Assembly (NCBI GenBank): GCA_947493575.1
Contig: CANLRQ010000015.1
Span: 22,054-86,053, forward strand
DNA length: 64,000 nucleotides
Reading direction: 5' to 3'
Source of the DNA: an uncultured Marinomonas sp.
GTDB lineage: Bacteria > Pseudomonadota > Gammaproteobacteria > Pseudomonadales > Marinomonadaceae
Under the pieces are notes generated by a model. It saw only the letters and a list, made by a program, of their open reading frames with translations. It was not told where the DNA came from and searched no databases. Each line of letters starts with the position of its first letter. Position 1 is the stretch's first letter. The translations under genes were made by a program, and so were the position numbers. This document shows positions 56,788-64,000 of this stretch, one piece after another.

Positions 56788-57579
56788 ATGTCTGATAAGT
56801 CCAGTTCTGGTTTGGATGATTTTGAAGTTGCTGTTAAAAATGGTGCTATGGATTTGCTTAATAGCATTGAAATGGGTAATTTTTCTAGTGCAATTCAAAT
56901 AATTCAAGAGTTAAGCGAAGCTAGGCATAAAAGTTTTTATAATGAAGTTGGTAATTTAACTCGTAGTTTACATAATGCGATTAAAGACTTTAAAGTTGAT
57001 TCTGATGATATCGAGTTATCAGATGATGCTGATGAAGAGAATGGCTCTAAGATTACAGATGCTTCAGATCGATTAAATTATGTTGTCGAAATGACAAGTA
57101 ATGCTGCTAACAAAACTATGGATATGGTTGATAGTAGTGTTCCAGTAGCAAGTGAACTTCAAAAGCAAGCTAAAGAACTAAGAAAGGACTGGGGACGTTT
57201 AATACAAAGAGATCTTTCTCCAGAGGAGTTTCGTCAATTATATAAAAGAATTGATGTGTTTCTTTCATATGCAGATGATAGTGCCACGACGTTACATACT
57301 AACTTAAATACGATTTTACTTGAACAAGGTTATCAAGATCTAACTGGTCAAGTTATTACTAAAGTTAATGAATTAATTCGTGATGTTGAAGAACAGCTTG
57401 TTCATCTAGTTGCTGTTGCTGGTCGAGTTGACAGCATTTCAGGAATGGAGCACGAACAGGTGGTAGAAGAGGTTGATGACTCTCGTGGGCACGGTCCGAG
57501 CATTAAAAATGATAACAATCCAGAAGTATTGAATAGTCAAGACGAAGTAGATGACTTGCTTTCAAGTCTTGGGTTCTAA
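56788..57579 (+). CDS. cheZ: CheY-P phosphatase CheZ
   Basis: Dephosphorylates CheY-P. The long four-helix hairpin is visible, with the catalytic region FLSYADDSATTLHTNLNTILLEQGYQDLTGQVITKV containing the conserved glutamine of YQDLTGQ. The C-terminal tail ends in NSQDEVDDLLSSLGF, the CheY-docking peptide known from E. coli CheZ. Length is 263 aa. It forms an operon with cheY and cheA, with gaps of 9 and 11 bases. Confidence 0.96.
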   Translation: MSDKSSSGLDDFEVAVKNGAMDLLNSIEMGNFSSAIQIIQELSEARHKSFYNEVGNLTRSLHNAIKDFKVDSDDIELSDDADEENGSKITDASDRLNYVVEMTSNAANKTMDMVDSSVPVASELQKQAKELRKDWGRLIQRDLSPEEFRQLYKRIDVFLSYADDSATTLHTNLNTILLEQGYQDLTGQVITKVNELIRDVEEQLVHLVAVAGRVDSISGMEHEQVVEEVDDSRGHGPSIKNDNNPEVLNSQDEVDDLLSSLGF

Positions 57580-57590
57580 AGGAGCTGAGG

Positions 57591-59840
57591 ATGAGTTTCG
57601 AAGTCGATGAAGAAATTCTTCAAGATTTTTTAGTTGAAGCTGGGGAAATCCTAGAACAGCTTTCTGAACAATTGGTAGATCTAGAGCAAAACCCAGAAGA
57701 TAAGCCGTTACTAAATGCTATATTTCGAGGGTTTCATACCGTAAAGGGTGGTGCTGGTTTTTTACAGTTAACCCCATTGGTAGATTGCTGCCATTATGCT
57801 GAAAATGTTTTTGACATTCTTAGAAATGGTCAGAGGAAAGTTACGTCTGAATTAATGGATGTGGTTCTTCAAGCTCTTGATGCTGTTAATGAAATGTTTG
57901 AAGCAGTTCGTTCTGGTGGAGAACCAGAAAATGCAGATCCTGCAATTATCACTGCTCTCAGTCAATACGCTTCTCCATCTTCAGGTGATGAAGACGATGA
58001 AGTTGAAGAAGACGAAGAAGAAGATCTTGAAGAAGATGTTGTAGAAGAAAGTGAATCGTCTAATTCAGATAGCGATAACACAGGTTCTGACGATTCTGTA
58101 GATATTACTGATGATGAGTTTGAATCATTACTCAGTGCTTTGGGTTCAAGTGATGACTCTGTTAGTGTAGAAGCAGAAACTTCTGAATCAGATGAAATTA
58201 CTGAAGATGAATTCGAATCTTTGCTTGATCAGCTTCATGGCTCAATTGATGATAAAGAGACTTCAAAAGACGCTGAACCGCCTTCCGATGATATCACTGA
58301 GGAAGAGTTTGAGCAGTTGCTTGATACTTTGCATGGTGAAGCTCCTTCTGAGGTCTCTGCTTCAACTAGTTCTGAAAAAACAGATAATACTTCGGCAAAA
58401 GATACCGATGCTGGAAGTGAAAAGTCTGACCTCATTACTGATGATGAATTTGAGAATTTATTAGATTCTCTTCATGGAAAGGGTAAAGGTCCAATTGAAG
58501 ACGGTGATGTTGTATCACCAAATTCAGCAGGTCAACCTCCACCTAAAGCAAAGGCTAAACCCAAACCGAAGCCTAAGCCAAAACAAAAAGCAGTGGTCAA
58601 ACCTGCAGTAGCTAAAAAAGCTGAGCCAGAAGATGCCCCAGCTAAAGAAAAAGCTAATGCTCCGGTAGTGCAAGAGACAACTGTAAGGGTAGATACCAAA
58701 CGACTCGACGATATTATGAATATGGTTGGGGAGCTTGTTCTGGTTCGGAACCGTCTAGTTCGTTTAGGCCTGCAAAGTGATGATGAGTCAATGGGGAAGG
58801 CTGTATCTAATTTAGATGTAGTTACTGGCGATTTGCAAAACGCTGTAATGAAAACTCGAATGCAGCCGATCAAAAAAGTGTTTGGCCGCTTCCCAAGAGT
58901 TGTACGAGATCTAGCTAGAAACTTGAAAAAAGAAGTTAATCTTGAACTTCGTGGAGAAGATACCGATCTCGATAAAAACCTTGTAGAAGCTCTTGCCGAT
59001 CCGCTTGTCCACTTAGTGAGAAACTCTGTAGATCACGGTGTAGAAGGCCCTGATGTAAGGGAAGCTAATGGCAAGCCTAGAATGGGTAATGTTATTCTTG
59101 CTGCTGAACAAGAGGGTGACCACATACTATTGTCTATTGAAGATGATGGTGCTGGTATGGATGCGGATAAGCTTAGAGAGAAAGCCGTTGAAAAAGGGTT
59201 AATGGATACTGATGCAGCAGAAAGGCTTTCTGACAACGAAGCATTTAACTTAATATTTGCTCCTGGATTTTCTACAAAAGTTGAAATTACAGATGTATCT
59301 GGTCGTGGTGTTGGGATGGATGTTGTTAAAACAAAAATCTCACAACTTAATGGTACTCTAGATATTAAATCTGTTTTGGGTAAGGGGTCTCGCTTTAGTA
59401 TTAAAGTGCCTTTAACCCTAGCTATTATGCCAACATTAATGGTAATGCTCGAAGATCAGGCTTTTGCATTTCCTTTAGTTAGTGTAAATGAAATTTTCCA
59501 TTTAAACCTGAAAAAAACGAATGTTGTTAATGGGCAACAGGTAGTCGTTATCAGAGGTAAAACCTTACCTATTTTCCACCTTAAAAGTTGGTTAGTGAAA
59601 GGTAAGGCTAATGATGACGCTCCGGAAGAAGCTCATGTAGTTGTTGTTCAAGTTGGGATTAATGAAGTAGGTTTTGTTGTTGATCAACTGGTTGGCCAAG
59701 AAGAAGTTGTTATCAAACCTCTTGGTAAAATGCTTCAAGGAACGGCCGGTATGGCTGGCGCTACAATAACTGGTGATGGACGTATCGCATTAATTCTAGA
59801 TGTGCCAAGTATGCTTAAAAATTATGCATCGACACATTAA
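57591..59840 (+). CDS. cheA: Chemotaxis histidine kinase CheA
   Basis: Central kinase of the chemotaxis array. The Hpt domain has H49 in FRGFHTVKGGAGF. Residues about 130-310 form an acidic linker with four repeats (172-185, 203-217, 235-249, 282-296) like ITDDEFENLLDSLHG, where a P2 CheY-binding domain would lie; no P2 fold is apparent. A Lys/Pro stretch (319-340) follows. The P3 dimer domain starts at about 363, and P4 has VHLVRNSVDHGVE, SIEDDGAGMD and GRGVGMDVVKTKI. The P5 CheW-like domain ends with VVDQLVGQEEVVIKPLG. Length is 749 aa. Confidence 0.97.
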   Translation: MSFEVDEEILQDFLVEAGEILEQLSEQLVDLEQNPEDKPLLNAIFRGFHTVKGGAGFLQLTPLVDCCHYAENVFDILRNGQRKVTSELMDVVLQALDAVNEMFEAVRSGGEPENADPAIITALSQYASPSSGDEDDEVEEDEEEDLEEDVVEESESSNSDSDNTGSDDSVDITDDEFESLLSALGSSDDSVSVEAETSESDEITEDEFESLLDQLHGSIDDKETSKDAEPPSDDITEEEFEQLLDTLHGEAPSEVSASTSSEKTDNTSAKDTDAGSEKSDLITDDEFENLLDSLHGKGKGPIEDGDVVSPNSAGQPPPKAKAKPKPKPKPKQKAVVKPAVAKKAEPEDAPAKEKANAPVVQETTVRVDTKRLDDIMNMVGELVLVRNRLVRLGLQSDDESMGKAVSNLDVVTGDLQNAVMKTRMQPIKKVFGRFPRVVRDLARNLKKEVNLELRGEDTDLDKNLVEALADPLVHLVRNSVDHGVEGPDVREANGKPRMGNVILAAEQEGDHILLSIEDDGAGMDADKLREKAVEKGLMDTDAAERLSDNEAFNLIFAPGFSTKVEITDVSGRGVGMDVVKTKISQLNGTLDIKSVLGKGSRFSIKVPLTLAIMPTLMVMLEDQAFAFPLVSVNEIFHLNLKKTNVVNGQQVVVIRGKTLPIFHLKSWLVKGKANDDAPEEAHVVVVQVGINEVGFVVDQLVGQEEVVIKPLGKMLQGTAGMAGATITGDGRIALILDVPSMLKNYASTH
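58104..58478 (+). repeat. Four diverged repeats of a 15-residue motif in the cheA linker
   Basis: Copies ITDDEFESLLSALG, ITEDEFESLLDQLHG, ITEEEFEQLLDTLHG and ITDDEFENLLDSLHG occur at CheA residues 172-185, 203-217, 235-249 and 282-296, separated by acidic, Ser-rich spacers. DNA copies differ widely at synonymous sites, so the duplication is old and the peptide sequence is conserved. Confidence 0.95.
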
Positions 59841-59868
59841 GCAGTAAAAAGGTTTTAGGAGTGGCTTT

Positions 59869-60933
59869 ATGCCAGTAAAAGTACTTGTTGTTGATGATTC
59901 TGGCTTTTTTAGACGACGGTTAGTTGAAATTTTTGAATCTGACCCTCGATTAAAGGTAATAGGAACAGCAACTAATGGGCAAGAAGCTGTAGATAAAGTG
60001 CAGTCTCTTAAGCCAGATGTCGTAACAATGGACTATGAGATGCCTGTTCTTGATGGCATCTCAGCAGTTGCAAATATAATGAAGTTGCGTCCAACTCCTG
60101 TTTTGATGTTTTCTTCTTTAACGCATGAAGGTGCTAGAGTTACGTTAGATGCGCTTGAAGCTGGTGCTGTTGATTTTATGCCTAAAAATTTCGAGGATAT
60201 TTCTCGTGATTCTGTTGTGGTAAAAAAATCATTAGTAGAGCGCGTTTTAACCGTTTCTCGAACAAAAGTAATGTTGGGTGAAAAGCCTGTTTATACTGCA
60301 CCACCTAAGAAAGTTGTTGCATCTATTGTTACTGATAGGGGGGTCATTATTCCTCGTTCTCGGAAGAAAATAGGTCTAGTTGCAATAGGAACCTCAACTG
60401 GTGGTCCTATGGCTCTTCAAAATGTATTAACAAAGTTGCCAGCAGATATTTCCGCACCAATTGTTATTGTTCAGCATATGCCTGCGGCTTTTACAGGTGC
60501 TTTTGCTGAGAGATTAAATCAAATTTGTCAGATCACTGTTAAAGAAGCGAGTGATGGTGATAAATTACAATCAGGTGTTGCTTTAGTTGCGCCTGGCGGA
60601 AAGCAAATGATGATTGATTCTCGTAATGGAGGGTGCATTCGTATACTAGATGGTGATGAAAGGCTTAATTACAAACCTTCCGTGGATGTGACCTTTGGTT
60701 CCGCATCAAAATGTTATCCTGGTAAAGTATTGTCGGTTATTATGACTGGTATGGGAATGGATGGAAGAGAAGGTGCTAGAATGCTGAGAAATTCTGGTTC
60801 AAAAGTATGGTCTCAGAGTGAACATACTTGTGTAATTTATGGAATGCCAATGGCTATTGAAAAAGCAAATTTAGCTGATGATGTAATTGACTTAGATGAT
60901 ATAGGCTATCGTATAGCGAAAGAGGTTGGTTAG
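59869..60933 (+). CDS. cheB: Chemoreceptor glutamate methylesterase CheB
   Basis: Removes methyl groups from chemoreceptors when phosphorylated by CheA. The receiver has VVDDSGFFRRRL and acceptor D55 in VVTMDYEMPVLDG. A linker leads to the esterase domain with the serine in IGTSTGGPMALQNVL, histidine in VIVQHMPAAFTGAFAERL and aspartate in MTGMGMDGREGARML. Length is 354 aa. It follows cheA by 28 bases; no cheR is in the window. Confidence 0.97.
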   Translation: MPVKVLVVDDSGFFRRRLVEIFESDPRLKVIGTATNGQEAVDKVQSLKPDVVTMDYEMPVLDGISAVANIMKLRPTPVLMFSSLTHEGARVTLDALEAGAVDFMPKNFEDISRDSVVVKKSLVERVLTVSRTKVMLGEKPVYTAPPKKVVASIVTDRGVIIPRSRKKIGLVAIGTSTGGPMALQNVLTKLPADISAPIVIVQHMPAAFTGAFAERLNQICQITVKEASDGDKLQSGVALVAPGGKQMMIDSRNGGCIRILDGDERLNYKPSVDVTFGSASKCYPGKVLSVIMTGMGMDGREGARMLRNSGSKVWSQSEHTCVIYGMPMAIEKANLADDVIDLDDIGYRIAKEVG

Positions 60934-60935
60934 TA

Positions 60936-61673
60936 TTGGACTTTCTCACATTAGCTGGATTAATAATCGCTTTTACTTCGGTATTTCTGGCTAATTGGCT
61001 TGGTGGCGGAGAAGTCGTTTTACTTTTAAATCTACCATCTGCAATCATTGTAATTGTTGGTAGCATTGGCGCTTCGTTAATTCAAAGTAGTTTTTCAGAT
61101 GCGATCCGTTCAATAAGCATGCTTAAATGGACTCTTTTCCCTCCTAGTTATGATTTGCCTACTGCTCGACAATCTATTTTTTTATTAGCTGTGAAAGCGA
61201 GGAAGAGTTCTTTAGTCTCGTTGGATAATGATATTGGAAAGCTAAAAAATGATCTTGCTACAAGAGCTTTACAAATGGCTGTTGATGGAGCAGAAGCAGA
61301 TGATTTATACGATAGAATGAGTGAGGAAGTGCTCCGCTTAAGACAAAAGAGAGAGTCTGCTATTGAGTTTTTGGAGTCTATTGGTGGTTATGCGCCTACA
61401 TTAGGTATTATGGGCTCTGTTCTTGGTTTAATTCAAGCAATGGCTAATCTTGATAGCCCAGAAGCTCTAGGGCATGGCATTGCTGTTGCATTTGTTTCAA
61501 CGCTTTATGGCCAAGGTTTTTCAAATTTAGTTATCTTTCCTTTGGCGAAAAAAGTTACCTACCACGCTGATAATGAATTGCTTTATAATCAGTTATTAAT
61601 TGATGGTATATATGGTATAGCTACAGGTAAGCATCCGCAAAGACTAGACCTTGAGCTTAGTGGTTACGAATGA
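60936..61673 (+). CDS. motC: Flagellar stator protein MotC (MotA-like)
   Basis: Proton-conducting stator subunit of the MotA/TolQ/ExbB family, four TM segments. DFLTLAGLIIAFTSVFLANWLGGGE begins the protein, and SIGGYAPTLGIMGSVLGLIQAM and GIAVAFVSTLYGQGFSNLVIFPLAKK are the conserved C-terminal helices. The start is a TTG at 60936, two bases after the cheB stop; homologues begin MDxLxLxGL, which fits only this codon. GAGG lies ten bases upstream. Length is 245 aa. It overlaps no gene but abuts motD. Confidence 0.95.
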   Translation: MDFLTLAGLIIAFTSVFLANWLGGGEVVLLLNLPSAIIVIVGSIGASLIQSSFSDAIRSISMLKWTLFPPSYDLPTARQSIFLLAVKARKSSLVSLDNDIGKLKNDLATRALQMAVDGAEADDLYDRMSEEVLRLRQKRESAIEFLESIGGYAPTLGIMGSVLGLIQAMANLDSPEALGHGIAVAFVSTLYGQGFSNLVIFPLAKKVTYHADNELLYNQLLIDGIYGIATGKHPQRLDLELSGYE

Positions 61674-61674
61674 T

Positions 61675-62493
61675 ATGCGCCCAAAAGTTTTGAAGCATAA
61701 AAAAACGGCTTTTTCATCTAAAAAAAGCAGCCAATCAAAAGACCGCTGGATTCTATCGTATGCGGATTTTATTACACTTCTATTTGCCTTCTTTGTCGCT
61801 TTATATTCTATTTCAATACAAAATGCAGGTAACGATGAATTAATTAGTGAAACATTAGAAGGTATTTTTGATGCGGTTCAAAAATCAGTGCAGCCAATAT
61901 CTATAGGTGAACCCACAACAAATGAAATACAATCTGAATCATTATTTGAAGTTGATCCAAAAGAAACAGAAGAAGAGGAACAGCCAGGAATTGATATACC
62001 TGATCCTTCTTCACAACTATTTGACCAATTAAGTCAATTAATTGCCAATCAACTAGAGGAATATAATTCTGCGGGTTTAATTAGTATATCTGAAGATCAA
62101 GATTGGATAAAAGTAGATTTGAAGGCCAGTTTATTATTTAGCACAGGGGAGTATGAGTTAACCAATGATGCTGTTGCAATACTTATTCCTGTTACTAGCT
62201 TATTGAAACAGTTTAAATATCCAATTATTGTTGAAGGTCATACAGATGACCTCGCTATTAACTCTGTGAATTATACAACTAACTGGCATCTTTCATCTGA
62301 AAGGGCTTCTTCAGTCGTTGATGAAATGATATTTAGAGGTATGTCTTCACAATTAATTGCACCAATTGGCTTTTCTAGTTTACATCCACAAGTAAGAAAC
62401 ACGAATGAGTTTGCAAGAGAGCAAAATAGGCGCGTTACTTTAAGAATTAGTAAAGTTAATGGTGAAAGTATTTATGATCTATTGTTTAAGTAG
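61675..62493 (+). CDS. motD: Flagellar stator protein MotD (MotB-like)
   Basis: Peptidoglycan-anchored partner of MotC. The single TM helix ILSYADFITLLFAFFVALYSIS carries the proton-binding aspartate. After an acidic linker, the OmpA-like domain has LLFSTGEYELTNDAVAIL, VEGHTDDLAIN, NWHLSSERASSVVDEM and NEFAREQNRRVTLRI. I chose ATG 61675, one base after the motC stop, over in-frame TTG and GTG codons inside motC. Length is 272 aa. Confidence 0.95.
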   Translation: MRPKVLKHKKTAFSSKKSSQSKDRWILSYADFITLLFAFFVALYSISIQNAGNDELISETLEGIFDAVQKSVQPISIGEPTTNEIQSESLFEVDPKETEEEEQPGIDIPDPSSQLFDQLSQLIANQLEEYNSAGLISISEDQDWIKVDLKASLLFSTGEYELTNDAVAILIPVTSLLKQFKYPIIVEGHTDDLAINSVNYTTNWHLSSERASSVVDEMIFRGMSSQLIAPIGFSSLHPQVRNTNEFAREQNRRVTLRISKVNGESIYDLLFK

Positions 62494-62563
62494 CTAATTA
62501 CTATTTATGATTGTAGAGTTATATTTATTAAGTGAAATATAGGTAATAAATTAGGGGTTAACT

Positions 62564-63337
62564 GTGCACATTTGGGCTATAGCGAATCAAAAAGGAGGAG
62601 TAGGTAAAACCACGTCCGTAGTTTCATTGGCTGGTTTATTGGCTGATGAAGGTAATAGGGTTTTGATGGTTGATTTGGATCCTCATGGGTCATTAACCAG
62701 TTATTTTAGATTCGACCCAGATACTATTGCACATAGTGTATACGATTTGTTTCAAGTCCAAGGGAAGATAACGAAGGATGTTGTTACTGGTCTTGTTTTA
62801 GAAACAGGTCACCCAAATTTATCCTTACTACCTTCTTCCACTGCTTTAGCAACATTAGAGCGACATGCTCAAGCTCAGGGTGGGATGGGGTTAGTGATTT
62901 CCAAAACACTTGCGATTTTATGGGAAGACTATGATTATGTATTAATTGATAGTCCTCCTGTTTTAGGTGTTTTAATGATTAATGCTTTAGCTGCTTGTCA
63001 GCAGTTAATTATACCAGTGCAAACAGAGTTCTTAGCTATTAAAGGTCTTGAAAGAATGGTGAGAACGTTAACTATGATTAATCGTGCTAGAAAAAAACCT
63101 GTCCCTTTTATTATAGTCCCTACTCTTTTTGATCGCCGTACTCAAGCTTCAAATAAAAGTTTAAGAAGTTTAAAAGATACTTATGATGATATTGTTTGGC
63201 ATTCAGTAATACCAATAGATACTAAATTGCGTGATGCAAGTACTGCTGGTATTGCTCCTTCTGCTCTTGATAATAATGCTCGTGGAATTAAAGCGTATTC
63301 AAGTCTAATTGAAACATTGAAACAACCGGCGAGCTAA
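62564..63337 (+). CDS. ParA-family ATPase of the chemotaxis array (ParC/Soj-type)
   Basis: Deviant Walker ATPase that partitions polar chemotaxis arrays at division in vibrios and pseudomonads. IANQKGGVGKTTSVVSLAGLLAD contains the KGGVGKT motif, with VDLDPHGSLTSYF, VLIDSPPVLGVLMINAL and VPTLFDRRTQASNKSL following. The GTG start at 62564 has AGGGG at 62553-62557. Position after motD and before a CheW/ParP-like gene matches the Pseudomonas array order. It is not FleN/FlhG, which would lie after flhF. Length is 257 aa. Confidence 0.93.
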   Translation: MHIWAIANQKGGVGKTTSVVSLAGLLADEGNRVLMVDLDPHGSLTSYFRFDPDTIAHSVYDLFQVQGKITKDVVTGLVLETGHPNLSLLPSSTALATLERHAQAQGGMGLVISKTLAILWEDYDYVLIDSPPVLGVLMINALAACQQLIIPVQTEFLAIKGLERMVRTLTMINRARKKPVPFIIVPTLFDRRTQASNKSLRSLKDTYDDIVWHSVIPIDTKLRDASTAGIAPSALDNNARGIKAYSSLIETLKQPAS

Positions 63338-63339
63338 TC

Positions 63340-64000
63340 ATGAAAGAATTTAAACCAACAGAAGAAGATGAATTAGTAGGTCCTCAACTAGCCGTTCAGC
63401 GTTATTTGGATGAATTGTTACAAGAAGCAACCATTACTCAATTAAGCGAATCGTCTGATAGCAACTCTAATAATAACAGTGGAGCACCTAACTCAGCCGC
63501 TAACTCTAATGATTTGAAGTTAGAAAGTGACACTGTAGAAGACTCTATTTCTGATGTATCTCTTGTTAATGAGTCTGAAGAGATAGTCGATAACTTTGAA
63601 GCAGTAATAGATGACTCTGTTTATGATGAAAGTGAATTAGACGAAGAAAATACCCTTACACCTCAAGTCTCACAAAGTTTAGATAAAGCAGAATATGATT
63701 TTAATGTGCTTGATGCTGCTTTTGCTGATTTTGAAGCCGCGGTTCAACATGACAGTCTATTAAGTGATGTCATGATTAATGGTACAGACCTAGATTTAGA
63801 AAATGATCATGATGAATCTGAAATAAGTAATGCAGAGTTACAAGATGAAGAGAAAAATTCTGCTACTGATGAGTTAGAAGTTGTAAATTCTGAAAGTAAT
63901 AGCATAATTTCTGATGATGAAGTTGATGAAGTTGATGAAGTTGATGAAGTTGATGAAGTTGATGAAGTTGATGAAGTTGATGAAGTTGATGAAGTTGATG
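63340..64000 (+). CDS. CheW/ParP-like chemotaxis array protein, N-terminal part (cut by window end)
   Basis: An open frame from ATG 63340, two bases after the parA-like stop, stays open to the last base (220 codons). The N-terminus EDELVGPQLAVQRYLDELLQEAT fits the helical start of the ParP-like CheW proteins encoded here in Pseudomonas. The rest of the visible part is acidic and low complexity, ending in nine or more Asp-Glu-Val repeats. The CheW domain itself would lie beyond the window, so the family call rests on position and the first 30 residues. Confidence 0.7.
   Translation, partial: MKEFKPTEEDELVGPQLAVQRYLDELLQEATITQLSESSDSNSNNNSGAPNSAANSNDLKLESDTVEDSISDVSLVNESEEIVDNFEAVIDDSVYDESELDEENTLTPQVSQSLDKAEYDFNVLDAAFADFEAAVQHDSLLSDVMINGTDLDLENDHDESEISNAELQDEEKNSATDELEVVNSESNSIISDDEVDEVDEVDEVDEVDEVDEVDEVDEVD
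63916..64000 (+). repeat. Tandem GATGAAGTT repeat running off the window
   Basis: Nine exact 9-base units (63916-63996) plus GATG encode (Asp-Glu-Val)n in frame within the last gene. The true copy number is unknown because the array continues past the window end. Confidence 0.97.

Noticed and set aside
58532..58873. Minus-strand 113 aa frame inside cheA
   Set aside because: Gly/Ala/Phe runs are the antisense of the Lys/Pro linker; no start signal.
62564..63337. ParA-family ATPase considered as FleN/FlhG
   Set aside because: It lies after motD and before a CheW/ParP-like gene, matching the array-partitioning ParC/Soj gene of Pseudomonas and Vibrio, and its N-terminus is the plain MHIWAIANQKGGVGKTT without the FleN leader.

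Overview
The window reads as chromosomal DNA of a motile marine gammaproteobacterium of the Oceanospirillales, most like Marinomonas. This is inferred from an AT-rich genome, Pseudomonas-like flagellar and chemotaxis gene order, and the rpsF-rpsR-(membrane ORF)-rplI-dnaB string. No rRNA or tRNA gene is present, so the genus is a judgement.

Layout. (1) 1-12104 is a lipopolysaccharide core and lipid A region. It holds ugd, three glycosyltransferases, waaF and hldD, an AGE-family sugar epimerase, hldE, msbA and waaA. (2) 12150-16530 is a TPP riboswitch followed by thiBPQ and a DMT transporter. Two more DMT transporters lie on the opposite strand to 18385. (3) 18420-22020 is rpsF-rpsR-ORF-rplI and dnaB, followed by an Aer-like aerotaxis receptor. 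(4) 23879-30553 is biotin synthesis: bioA and comF on the minus strand, diverging from bioBFHCD, with a BirA-like operator between the two groups. (5) 30626-64000 is one long block of flagellar and chemotaxis genes. Its order is a fleQ-like gene, fleS, fleR, fliEFGHIJ, a three-gene insert, fliKLMNOPQR, flhB, flhA, flhF, fliA, cheY, cheZ, cheA, cheB, motC, motD, a ParA-family ATPase, and a CheW/ParP-like gene cut by the window end.

The most unusual material is in block 5. The gene in the fleQ position keeps the FleQ N-terminal domain and the FleQ-type Fis helix-turn-helix but has no AAA+ domain. FleN, which in Pseudomonas acts on that AAA+ domain, is missing from its usual place between flhF and fliA. 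Between fliJ and fliK lies a 5.1 kb, very AT-rich three-gene cassette. It encodes a protein with two degenerate CheW-like domains, a two-TM PAS protein with receptor-like topology but no chemotaxis signalling hairpin, and a pseudo-receiver joined to an RsbW/HsbR-type HATPase. The CheA linker carries four copies of a short acidic motif that resembles the CheY-binding peptides of FliM and CheZ in this same window.

Two internally deleted IS5-type elements were recognised from their terminal repeats and YTAR-like target duplications. One supplies the last 17 codons of waaF. Nine-base tandem repeats coding for Asp-Glu-Val occur in fliK and in the truncated last gene.
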